A stretch of 6,217 nucleotides of DNA from Verrucomicrobiales bacterium. GTDB taxonomy: Bacteria; Verrucomicrobiota; Verrucomicrobiia; Verrucomicrobiales; DEV007. The translations under genes and the position numbers were made by a program. Shown piece after piece: positions 1-6,217 of this stretch. The notes under the pieces are model-generated. The model made no database searches. It was not told the origin of the DNA and saw nothing but the letters and a program-made list of their open reading frames with translations. Within the stretch, counting starts at the first letter, position 1; each line of letters opens with the position of its first letter. The stretch is taken from NCBI GenBank assembly GCA_022424805.1, contig JAKMGR010000346.1, positions 1-6,217 of the forward strand, written 5' to 3'.

Positions 1-264
1 TTCGATACCCGTGACGCCGTTGGCTTCGCTGTCGCTGGCGAAGACAAAATCTGGCACAATGCGACCGGCAAACTCGTTGGCAAAGACAAAGTCGAAGTCA
101 CATCACCAGACGTTGAAAGTCCAGTCGCAGTTCGCTACGCCTGGGCCGTGAACCCTGTCGCCAACCTGAGGAGCCGCGAAGGCCTCCCTGTTGTTCCTTT
201 CCGTACCGACGACTGGCCTCAGATTACCGACCCGGCAACCGCACCCGAGCCTGCCGCGCAGTAA
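1..264 (+). CDS. Sialate O-acetylesterase-like protein, C-terminal fragment
   Basis: The open frame from base 1 to the TAA at 262-264 gives the last 87 residues of a protein whose start lies outside the window. The motif VRYAWAVNPVANL at about residues 42-54, followed by EGLPVVPFRTDDW at about 60-72, is the typical C-terminal signature of bacterial sialate O-acetylesterase (SASA/SGNH-hydrolase) proteins. Such enzymes remove O-acetyl groups from sialic acids or other acetylated glycans and are usually exported. The catalytic Ser and His would lie mainly upstream and cannot be checked here. The tail ends in a short Pro/Ala-rich stretch (ATAPEPAAQ). The next gene begins 30 bp downstream on the same strand, so co-transcription is possible, though no functional link is evident. 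The family call is good; the substrate is not known. Confidence 0.85.
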   Translation, partial: FDTRDAVGFAVAGEDKIWHNATGKLVGKDKVEVTSPDVESPVAVRYAWAVNPVANLRSREGLPVVPFRTDDWPQITDPATAPEPAAQ

Positions 265-294
265 CTCAACAACTGACCCTCGCTTCCATTCGCC

Positions 295-1671
295 GTGGAA
301 AACCCCTACCAACTCGACGCCTCCCAGATCGAAGAGCCACCGAGCTCTTTCAAGGGCATGCTGAAACATCTCGGACCGGGATTCATTCTCTCGGCGTCGA
401 TCGTCGGATCGGGCGAACTGATCGCGACCACTGCTCTTGGTGCCGAGGCCGGCTTTGTCGCGATGTGGGTGATCCTCGCGAGTTGTCTCGTAAAGGTCTT
501 TGTCCAGTTGGAGTTTGGGAAGCACGCGATTCATTCCGGCGAAACAACCTTCGAAGCACTCAATCAACTCCCCGGACCCAAATTTGGAAAAGGGCGATGG
601 ACGACATGGCTTTGGCTCGTTCTCATGTCAATCAAGCCACTGCAGGTCGGCGGCATCATAGGCGGAGTGGGAATTGTCCTGAACATTCTCTTCCCACAAG
701 TGTCAATCATGGCTTGGGTCTGTATCACCGCGCCAGTCGTTTCGCTTCTGATCTTCCGTGGAAAATACAAGCTCATCGAAAAAGTCTCGCTCGTCATGAT
801 CGGACTTTTCGCAATTTTCACAGTGGCCTGTGTTATAGGAGTGCAATTTACCGACTTCGCGTTTTCTGCCAAGGATATCGGGCTTGGCCTTTCCTTCTGG
901 AACGGAATCCCACTTGAATATATCGCTGTCGCCATCGCTGCATTTGGAATCACCGGAGTCGGCGGTGACGAGATCATGGCCTACAACTACTGGCTGCTGG
1001 AAAAAGGCTACGCCGCAAAGACTGGACCCCGCGATGACTCCAAGGAATGGAATCGGCGCGCCCGAGGTTGGATCCGAGTCATGTATTGGGACGCTTTCCT
1101 TTCCATGCTGGTTTACACCTTCATGACGCTCGCCTTCTACATTCTGGGAGCTGCAATCCTGAATGCTCAGGGACTCGTTCCGAAAGGCTTCGAAATGGTG
1201 AAAACTCTCTCTCGCATGTACACTGACTCACTAGGTGGCTGGGCCGAGATCGCCTTCCTGGTTGGTGCATTCTTTGTCCTGTTCTCGACCCTCTTTTCGG
1301 CGCTGGCTGCCTGGAGCCGACAGTTCTCCGATGCTTTTGGTGCGGTTGGCTGGATCAACTATCGGGATCCCAAGAGTAGAGCTCGAACCATTGCGATACT
1401 CGCATTTTTCTTCCCAGCACTCTGGGCCGTCCTGTTTTTTCAATTCGAGGATCCCGTTTGGATGGTGCTGGTTGGAGGTGCCATCACAGCAGCAATTTTG
1501 CTCCTCGTCGTCATCGGGACCGTTCATTTCCGTTATCGCCGACTACCAAAATCACTCGCCCCTTCGCGAGCCTACAACGCGGGCTTCTGGATCAGCGTTA
1601 TCGCAATCGCCGTACTTGCGTTGCTTGCTGTCTGGAAAAGCGTGGAAGAATTCCAAAGCAAGCTATCCTGA
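295..1671 (+). CDS. Nramp-family divalent metal transporter relative (atypical motifs)
   Basis: Encodes 458 aa from a GTG start. An in-frame TGA at 274-276 means the start must lie downstream of it; GTG 295 is the first candidate and gives the N-terminus MENPYQLD, while ATG 358 (residue 22) would cut close to helix 1. About 11 hydrophobic helices are visible (near residues 28-50, 52-72, 104-134, 136-155, 161-182, 206-226, 260-290, 313-342, 364-383, 387-411, 429-447), as in Nramp/LeuT-fold carriers of 400-460 aa. Helix 1 begins LGPGFILSASIVGSGELIA. It aligns with Nramp helix 1, but the metal-binding DPGN is replaced by GSGE (38-41). In helix 6 the usual MPH is replaced by GGDEIM (223-228). Family members move Mn2+, Fe2+ or other divalent cations across the inner membrane with protons; the substrate here cannot be inherited from that because the ligands differ. 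No Shine-Dalgarno precedes the start. Confidence 0.85.
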   Translation: MENPYQLDASQIEEPPSSFKGMLKHLGPGFILSASIVGSGELIATTALGAEAGFVAMWVILASCLVKVFVQLEFGKHAIHSGETTFEALNQLPGPKFGKGRWTTWLWLVLMSIKPLQVGGIIGGVGIVLNILFPQVSIMAWVCITAPVVSLLIFRGKYKLIEKVSLVMIGLFAIFTVACVIGVQFTDFAFSAKDIGLGLSFWNGIPLEYIAVAIAAFGITGVGGDEIMAYNYWLLEKGYAAKTGPRDDSKEWNRRARGWIRVMYWDAFLSMLVYTFMTLAFYILGAAILNAQGLVPKGFEMVKTLSRMYTDSLGGWAEIAFLVGAFFVLFSTLFSALAAWSRQFSDAFGAVGWINYRDPKSRARTIAILAFFFPALWAVLFFQFEDPVWMVLVGGAITAAILLLVVIGTVHFRYRRLPKSLAPSRAYNAGFWISVIAIAVLALLAVWKSVEEFQSKLS

Positions 1672-1724
1672 GTTCAGAAACAGTGGTTTCTCTGGGGAGT
1701 CACAGAAAGCCATTTTCTTATAGC

Positions 1725-1787
1725 ATGATCAAACTGGTTCAGCTTGAACCAGCCGCAGAAAATCCCCATCCTCATGGCGCTATTTAA
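1725..1787 (+). promoter_or_regulatory. Leader of mscL: perfect hairpin and overlapping 20-codon small ORF
   Basis: CTGGTTCA (1734-1741) and TGAACCAG (1745-1752) form an 8-bp perfect stem with a 3-nt GCT loop, 22 bp before the mscL ATG. No T-run follows, so it is not an intrinsic terminator; it could be an RNA hairpin in the leader or a dyad operator. The same stretch lies in a possible 20-codon ORF, ATG 1725 to TAA 1785-1787 (MIKLVQLEPAAENPHPHGAI), which overlaps the mscL start in another frame. Whether that ORF is translated is unknown. A weaker 6-bp inverted repeat (AGAAAC 1676-1681 / GTTTCT 1686-1691) follows the transporter stop. Confidence 0.35.
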
Positions 1788-2191
1788 AAGAATTTAAGGA
1801 ATTCGCATTCAAAGGGAACCTCGTCGATACGGCGGTGGGGACTGTTATCGGAGGACCTTTCGGAACCGTGGTGAAAGGCCTCGTCGACTATATCTTGATG
1901 CCGAACATCGGTCGTATCACAGACGGTGTTAGTTTCAGCGATAAGTTCTTTGTTCTCAAAGAAGAAGTTCCAGAAGGGGCTTTACTTGAGAATGAGTCCA
2001 AAATCGGCGAAGTGAACGTTCTCACCTACGGCAACTTCATCACCGCATTCATCAGCTTCCTGGCTCTTGCCTTCGTACTCTTTCTCGTGATCAAAAAGTT
2101 CATGGGAACTCTGCAGAAAGCGGAAGAAAAGCACGCCCCGAGCGAAGAAGTCGTTCTTCTCACCGAAATTCGGAACGCTCCCAAGAATTAA
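1774..2191 (+). pseudogene. mscL: Large-conductance mechanosensitive channel MscL, frameshifted near the start
   Basis: MscL is an inner-membrane pentamer that opens under membrane tension to release solutes during hypo-osmotic shock. ATG 1774 reads MALFKRI and stops at TAA 1795. Dropping one A from the AAAA at 1786-1789 gives MALFKEFKEFAFKGNLVD and then an uninterrupted frame to TAA 2189-2191. The result is 138 aa (E. coli 136) and aligns without gaps to E. coli MscL over the first 46 residues. Visible parts are the N-terminal amphipathic helix (about 2-13), TM1 (about 15-43, with GNLVDTAVG and MPNIG), a periplasmic loop, TM2 (about 89-106) and the C-terminal helix ending EEVVLLTEIR (124-133). 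No in-frame start exists upstream after the TGA at 1745-1747. GTG 1835 would remove the N-terminal helix and half of TM1. The shift may be a sequencing error, a real mutation or +1 recoding. The rest of the gene shows no decay, which favours error, recent mutation or recoding. Confidence 0.9.
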
Positions 2192-2524
2192 TCCTGATCG
2201 TTTTTGAGAATTTCCACAATTATTTTTCCAGAGAATGCAAGAATTACAGGCAACAACCTGAAATTGAGAGTAATCTCCATGTATTGAATTCGAATGAGGT
2301 TGCTGTTGGCCTCCAGGCTCATTACTTGGTTGTTGTTCTGGAATGTGCGTCTCGGATCTTGCACAGTTCGAAAAGACCTCTCCGAAACGACGGAGAGGTT
2401 TTTTGTGCCCCCTCCAGACAGTTTTGGTGGAGGAATATGCGGGACAACGTAAAGTTCTCCGACCAAAAGTGGTTGCGTCTTCGAGCCAACCCTGTCAAGT
2501 CCGTCACTTAACCCTTTTACAATC
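2192..2524 (+). other. Intergenic region between mscL and thiG
   Basis: No convincing gene is seen on either strand in these 333 bp. The first 110 bases or so are clearly more AT-rich than the flanking genes and look like a 3' untranslated tract. An intrinsic terminator lies at 2371-2404. Seven bases beyond it, CCTCCA (2411-2416) and TGGAGG (2428-2433) can form a second, 6-bp hairpin with an 11-nt loop. The remaining 90 bases lead to thiG; no good -35/-10 pair and no TPP riboswitch core (CTGAGA, ACCTGAT context) could be recognised there. The thiG promoter presumably lies between 2405 and 2524. Confidence 0.6.
2371..2404 (+). terminator. Intrinsic terminator, probably bidirectional
   Basis: CCTCTCCG (2377-2384) pairs perfectly with CGGAGAGG (2391-2398) around a 6-nt loop AAACGA, followed by six Ts (2399-2404). 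The A-rich left flank (AAAAGA, 2371-2376) can pair with the T-run and would give a T-rich tail on the opposite strand too. It lies about 180 bp after the mscL stop and separates the mscL unit from the thiG unit. Confidence 0.88.
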
Positions 2525-3340
2525 GTGCCAGAACAACTCCAGATTGCTGATCGCACTTTCGATTCCCGGCTCATGGTCGGAACCGGAAAGTTTTCGTCGA
2601 ACGAAGCGATGCGCGACGCGCTCGCGGCTTCTGGAACTGAGATCGTCACCGTCGCACTTCGTCGTGCCGACTTGTCCGGGGAAAGTGACCCCTATGCGAA
2701 CATTCTCGATTTTATCGATCCCGAGAAGTATTTGCTCCTGCCCAACACCTCTGGGGCGATGAATGCAGAGGAAGCGGTTCGACTCGCGAGACTTGCAGTG
2801 TCAGCGGGACTGCCGAAATGGGTGAAGCTCGAAATTCACCCCGATCCTACCTACTTGCTCCCCGACCCAATTGAAACTCTCGCTGCTGCTGAGATTCTCG
2901 TTAAGGAGGGGTTCACCGTGCTTCCCTACATCAATGCTGATCCCGTCCTCGCGAAACGCCTCCAGGACGTTGGCACTGCAACGGTAATGCCTCTCGGTGC
3001 GCCGATCGGTTCTAACCGCGGAATCGAAACCCGCCGCCAAATCGAGATCATTTTGAATCAGGCAACCGTGCCCGTTGTCGTCGATGCCGGACTTGGGCGC
3101 CCCAGTCACGCTGCCGATGCGCTCGAAATGGGTGCCGATGCCGTTCTCGTAAATACCGCCATCGCGATTGCAGACGATCCCAACGAAGTCGGGCGCGCTT
3201 TCAAACTCGCGGTCGAAGCCGGGCGCATCGCCTACGAATCAGGCGGAATCCCCGAAGCAACCAGCTCCGCGTCGGCTACAAGTCCCCTCACCGGCTTTCT
3301 TTTTTCCAACGAGGAAGACAAGTCGAGCGGCGATGACTGA
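2525..3340 (+). CDS. thiG: Thiazole synthase ThiG
   Basis: ThiG is a cytoplasmic TIM-barrel enzyme. It builds the thiazole phosphate moiety of thiamine from 1-deoxy-D-xylulose 5-phosphate, dehydroglycine and sulfur delivered as ThiS thiocarboxylate. The 271-aa product matches E. coli ThiG (256 aa) over nearly all its length: [17 protein letters not shown] near the N-terminus, [14 protein letters not shown], the active-site lysine in WVKLEIHPD (K101, Schiff base with the sugar), [26 protein letters not shown] (phosphate site), [36 protein letters not shown], and SPLTGFLF near the end. The C-terminus carries a short acidic tail ([11 protein letters not shown]) beyond the usual end; its last codons overlap the next gene. 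The start is GTG 2525, which gives [12 protein letters not shown], with a pyrimidine-rich leader and no Shine-Dalgarno. Its stop overlaps the next gene by 8 bp. No thiS, thiO or thiH is seen beside it. Confidence 0.97.
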   Translation: MPEQLQIADRTFDSRLMVGTGKFSSNEAMRDALAASGTEIVTVALRRADLSGESDPYANILDFIDPEKYLLLPNTSGAMNAEEAVRLARLAVSAGLPKWVKLEIHPDPTYLLPDPIETLAAAEILVKEGFTVLPYINADPVLAKRLQDVGTATVMPLGAPIGSNRGIETRRQIEIILNQATVPVVVDAGLGRPSHAADALEMGADAVLVNTAIAIADDPNEVGRAFKLAVEAGRIAYESGGIPEATSSASATSPLTGFLFSNEEDKSSGDD

Positions 3341-4910
3341 GCAAAAAGCATACGAACCCATCCTCGTCGACGTCGCCCTCAGAATCGAACAGTCCGAGGA
3401 CGAGAGCGCGCAGCGAAAAGCCGTCGCCCGCAAGCTTTGCATTCCTCCGTCCCGAATACGCGAGCTGCGATTGAGAAAGCACTCGATCGATGCCCGCAAA
3501 CCGCAGATCAAAGCGAATCTGCGGTTCGAAGTCGGTCTCGATGCCGAACTTCCAGCTGAACCCGAGCCAACCGTTTCTCTCCCTTCCATACATGACACGG
3601 CTAAAACCGTCCTCATCGTCGGGAGCGGACCAGCGGGACTTTTTGCAGCCCTAACAGCAATCGAACGCGGATGGAAGCCGATCGTTCTAGAGCGGGGAAA
3701 AGACGCCTCGGCCCGACGCTTTGACCTGGCGCCCCTACTCCGTGAAGGCCGCGTTGTCGAAGATTCCAACTACTGCTTTGGTGAAGGAGGGGCTGGAACA
3801 TTTTCCGATGGCAAGCTCTACACTCGTGCCACCAAACGCGGTCCGGTCCGAAAAGTTTACGAAACCTTTGTCGCCCATGGCGCACCGCCCCGTATCCTCA
3901 TCGACGCTCATCCGCACATCGGGTCAAACCTTCTCCCCAACGTCGTCAAAGCAATCCGGCAATCCATCATTGATGCCGGGGGCGAAGTTCGCTTTGAGGC
4001 GAAGGTCACTGACTTTCTCATCGAGAAAGGAAAAATGCAGGGGCTCGTCATCAATGATGCCGAGGAAATCACGGGCCGCGCTGTCATTCTTGCGACGGGT
4101 CATTCCGCCCGGGATATATACCGCCTGCTTGATCGGCACGAAATTTCGCTGGAGCAAAAGCCCTTTGCCGTCGGAGTCCGTATTGAGCATCCCCAACCGC
4201 TCATCGACAGCCTGCAATATCACTACGAACGAGGAAAGGAACGACCACTCTTCCTTCCCGCAGCACGCTACAGTCTCGCCACTAAGATTCGGAATCGCGG
4301 AGTGCACTCCTTTTGCATGTGCCCGGGTGGATTCATTGTCCCGGCTGCCACCGAGAATGACGAAGTCGTCGTCAATGGCATGAGCCTTTCCAAGCGCGAC
4401 TCTCCCTTCGCCAACAGCGGCATGGTTGTCACTATTGAACCGGAAGACATCGTGGATCTTACCAACCAACATGGCGTTCTCGGCGGAATCGTTTTTCAAA
4501 AGCAATTGGAACAACTCGCAAAGCGCGCCGGAGGTGGTAGTCAGGTCGCCCCAGCTCAGCGCCTCATCGATTTCCTGAAAAAACGCGATTCCAAAACGCT
4601 GGCGAAAACCAGCTACAAACCTGGACTTGCCGAATCACGAATCGACGAATTGCTACCCGACTTCATTTCCGACCGGATGGCAGAAGGCCTGAGTCTCTTC
4701 GGAAATAAAATGCGAGGCTACATCAGTGACGAGTGCAACTTGATCGGTTTCGAAACCCGAACCAGTTCTCCGGTTCGCATTCCCCGGGACCCGGGCAGCC
4801 TCCGACACCCCCAGTTGCCGGGCCTGTTCCCCTGCGGCGAAGGAGCCGGTTTCGCCGGAGGAATCGTCAGCGCCGCCCTCGATGGGATGCGCTGTGCCGA
4901 CGCTCTTTGA
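3333..4910 (+). CDS. FAD-dependent oxidoreductase, COG2509 type (uncharacterised dehydrogenase)
   Basis: Encodes 525 aa from ATG 3333 ([20 protein letters not shown]), overlapping the thiG stop by 8 bp, so translational coupling is likely. The frame is open further upstream to about 3168, but that part lies inside thiG and resembles no family N-terminus. Residues 1 to about 85 form a small basic N-terminal domain seen in this family. A Rossmann FAD-binding motif follows: [11 protein letters not shown] (93-103) with E120 at the end of the second strand. Other landmarks are [15 protein letters not shown] (148-162), ATGHS (254-258), CMCPGG (328-333, a Cys-x-Cys) and the C-terminal FAD motif [10 protein letters not shown] (502-511) leading to SAALDGM. 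These place it in the large FAD-dependent dehydrogenase group COG2509, whose substrate is to my knowledge not established. It is not a ThiO-type glycine oxidase by sequence. Its operon partner suggests, but does not prove, a role connected to thiamine or its precursors. Confidence 0.9.
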   Translation: MTEQKAYEPILVDVALRIEQSEDESAQRKAVARKLCIPPSRIRELRLRKHSIDARKPQIKANLRFEVGLDAELPAEPEPTVSLPSIHDTAKTVLIVGSGPAGLFAALTAIERGWKPIVLERGKDASARRFDLAPLLREGRVVEDSNYCFGEGGAGTFSDGKLYTRATKRGPVRKVYETFVAHGAPPRILIDAHPHIGSNLLPNVVKAIRQSIIDAGGEVRFEAKVTDFLIEKGKMQGLVINDAEEITGRAVILATGHSARDIYRLLDRHEISLEQKPFAVGVRIEHPQPLIDSLQYHYERGKERPLFLPAARYSLATKIRNRGVHSFCMCPGGFIVPAATENDEVVVNGMSLSKRDSPFANSGMVVTIEPEDIVDLTNQHGVLGGIVFQKQLEQLAKRAGGGSQVAPAQRLIDFLKKRDSKTLAKTSYKPGLAESRIDELLPDFISDRMAEGLSLFGNKMRGYISDECNLIGFETRTSSPVRIPRDPGSLRHPQLPGLFPCGEGAGFAGGIVSAALDGMRCADAL

Positions 4911-4944
4911 CACAAATACGCCAACCATACTGACAGAGCGATCT

Positions 4945-4953
4945 TGCTATAAA
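4945..4953 (+). promoter_or_regulatory. Possible extended -10 promoter for the ceramidase-like gene
   Basis: TGCTATAAA (4945-4953) matches an extended -10 element (TGn plus TATAAA against TATAAT). It would place transcription start near 4960, about 20 bp before ATG 4980. No good -35 sits at 17 bp spacing; CTGACA at 4930-4935 is too close (12 bp). It lies in the 69-bp gap after the FAD enzyme, where no terminator hairpin is visible, so read-through from thiG also remains possible. Confidence 0.35.
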
Positions 4954-4979
4954 GCTGACTGCCTCCCTACGCTCAGTCC

Positions 4980-6217
4980 ATGCGCTTGTTTCTCATTTGC
5001 CTCCTTACCTGCTTATCTTCAGGCATCGCCTTCGCAGAATTTCTTGCTGGCACTGCCCATACCGACGTCACTCCAAAGACCCTTCCTGTCATTGTAAACG
5101 GAAGCATGACGAGTCGCTCGGTCGACAAGATCAGGACACCGCTCAGCGCGCGCTCGTTCGCGTTTTCCGACGGAAAAGAAAAACTCGTGATTGTGGTGGT
5201 CGACAGCTGCATGATGCCTCGCCCCCTTCTCGATGAGGCGAAAAAGATGGCGGCGGAAAAGGCCGACATCGGAATGGATCGGATTCTGATCTCGGCGACC
5301 CACACCCATACTGCAGGCTCTTGCATGGGGGCGCTGGGAACAGATGCGGATCCGATCTACTCGCTCTTTTTGAAGAAGAAACTGGTCGAAGCCATTCTCG
5401 CCCCCCTGAAAAACATGCAGCCCGCGAAAATCGGCTGGGGCGAAATCGATGCCGGCAAATACACAGCCCTGCGTCGTTGGGCGATGCATCCCAGCAAGGT
5501 GACTGAGGACCCCTTCGGCAACCTTACTGGCCTCGCCAATATGCATGCCGGATCGAACTGGGACAATGTTACCGGAAAGACTGGACCGGAAGACCCGATG
5601 CTGCGTCTCATCTCGATCAAGACGGATGACGGAAAACCACTCGGCATTCTTGCGAATTTCTCGATGCATTACTTCGGAGATCGCGATATCAGCGCCGATT
5701 ACTTTGGCCTTTTCTGCAAGGCGCTTAAGAACAAGATCGCTCCGGATGATGACAGCTTTGTCGCGGCCATGTCCCACGGGTGCAGCGGCGACATCTGGCG
5801 ACACGATTACGAAGCCAGCTGGGATCGGAAGGATCCCAATCAGCAATGGACCATCGAGGAATACGCAAGCGGCATGTTCGATCTCGCCATCGAAGCGCAT
5901 GAGAAAATCGAATACGAATCACCTACATCCATCGCGATGGGCGAAACTCGCAAGACGCTACCGTATCGAACACCAGATAAGCAGCTGCTCGCCTGGTCCC
6001 AGAAGATTGTCGATGAACTCGGCGACAGACTTCCCAAAACCAAGGAGGAAATCTATGCTCGTGAGCAGATCCTCTTAAACGATAAACAGGAAACCGAGAT
6101 TGTCGTTCAAGGCCTTCGTCTCGGCGAGAACATCTCTATCGCGACAACACCCAATGAAACCTACGCGCTCACGGGGCTGAAAATCATCAACGCTAGCCCT
6201 ACCAAACACACCATGGT
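4980..6217 (+). CDS. Secreted neutral/alkaline ceramidase-like protein, N-terminal part
   Basis: The frame from ATG 4980 runs open to the window edge (412 complete codons), so the C-terminus is missing. Residues 1-19 are a signal peptide (MRLF, hydrophobic core, cleavage expected after AFA), so the protein is exported. The mature protein begins EFLAGTAHTDVTPK, the N-terminal hallmark of neutral/alkaline ceramidase N-domain proteins. It continues with RILISATHTHTAGS (HTH at 108-110, expected Zn2+ ligand region), ANFSMHYFGD (H230, in the position of the second zinc histidine) and SHGCSGDIWRH (265-275). True ceramidases hydrolyse the amide bond of ceramide. Here the region that carries the nucleophilic serine in the Pseudomonas enzyme reads CSGDIWRH and lacks the usual GN/D-x-SPN pattern, so ceramide may not be the substrate. 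Many PVC bacteria carry related secreted proteins of unknown substrate. The leader is pyrimidine-rich and has no Shine-Dalgarno. Confidence 0.85.
   Translation, partial: MRLFLICLLTCLSSGIAFAEFLAGTAHTDVTPKTLPVIVNGSMTSRSVDKIRTPLSARSFAFSDGKEKLVIVVVDSCMMPRPLLDEAKKMAAEKADIGMDRILISATHTHTAGSCMGALGTDADPIYSLFLKKKLVEAILAPLKNMQPAKIGWGEIDAGKYTALRRWAMHPSKVTEDPFGNLTGLANMHAGSNWDNVTGKTGPEDPMLRLISIKTDDGKPLGILANFSMHYFGDRDISADYFGLFCKALKNKIAPDDDSFVAAMSHGCSGDIWRHDYEASWDRKDPNQQWTIEEYASGMFDLAIEAHEKIEYESPTSIAMGETRKTLPYRTPDKQLLAWSQKIVDELGDRLPKTKEEIYAREQILLNDKQETEIVVQGLRLGENISIATTPNETYALTGLKIINASPTKHTM

Noticed and set aside
1782..1790. TTTAAAA as a classic -1 slippery heptamer in mscL
   Set aside because: Read from ATG 1774 the phase is TTT AAA A, not T TTA AAA, and the gene needs a +1 shift. 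Only the +1 slip on AAAA fits.
1835..2191. mscL starting at GTG 1835
   Set aside because: This start would delete the amphipathic helix and half of TM1, whereas clear MscL sequence continues upstream in the same frame to about 1784.
2284..2511. A 75-codon open frame between mscL and thiG
   Set aside because: It runs straight through the intrinsic terminator, has no recognisable domain, and its codon pattern looks random.
2405..2524. TPP riboswitch upstream of thiG
   Set aside because: The conserved CTGAGA and ACCTGAT elements are not found in a paired arrangement. CCTGATCG at 2193-2200 lies at the mscL end without partner elements.
3168..3332. A 55-codon upstream extension of the FAD enzyme
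   Set aside because: It would overlap thiG by over 170 bp. The translated extension ([11 protein letters not shown]...) looks like out-of-frame thiG, while ATG 3333 gives a sensible family N-terminus.
4980..5040. Lipoprotein signal for the ceramidase-like protein (Cys 7 or Cys 11)
   Set aside because: LLTC has Thr at the -1 position and lies too early in the hydrophobic core. A signal peptidase I site after AFA fits better.
5019..5900. A 293-codon open frame on the minus strand
   Set aside because: It lies entirely opposite the ceramidase-like gene, which has a signal peptide and family motifs. The antisense translation shows no recognisable domain, so it is a shadow.

Overview
The window looks like ordinary chromosomal DNA from a bacterium of the Planctomycetes/Verrucomicrobia (PVC) group. 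This assignment is an inference. It rests on the mix of families (a sialate O-acetylesterase-type protein, an Nramp relative with a GSGE motif, a secreted neutral-ceramidase-like protein), a moderate GC content judged by eye, and genes that lack Shine-Dalgarno sequences. All recognisable genes lie on the + strand.

Layout: (1) 1-264, the C-terminus of a sialate O-acetylesterase-like protein, cut by the window edge. (2) 295-1671, an 11-helix Nramp-family transporter in which both hallmark metal-binding motifs are replaced. (3) 1672-1773, a short leader with an 8-bp perfect hairpin. (4) 1774-2191, mscL, the large-conductance mechanosensitive channel, whose reading frame is broken by one extra A at codons 5-6. 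(5) 2192-2524, a 333-bp intergenic tract ending the mscL unit with a strong intrinsic terminator at 2371-2404. (6) 2525-3340, thiG (thiazole synthase). (7) 3333-4910, a COG2509-type FAD-dependent oxidoreductase that overlaps the end of thiG by 8 bp and is probably translationally coupled to it. (8) 4980-6217, the N-terminal two thirds or so of a secreted neutral/alkaline ceramidase-like protein, cut by the window edge, with a possible extended -10 promoter in front.

The genes do not form one obvious system. thiG plus the FAD enzyme is the only clear operon, and it links an uncharacterised flavoprotein to thiamine biosynthesis. No ThiS, ThiO, ThiH or TPP riboswitch is visible here. The most notable points are the mscL frameshift, which sits at an AAA-A-GA site where a +1 slip would restore the frame exactly; the polar gate residues of the predicted MscL; and the altered Nramp motifs. 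I see no mobile elements, CRISPR arrays, rRNA or tRNA genes. I did not find a convincing undescribed multi-gene system.
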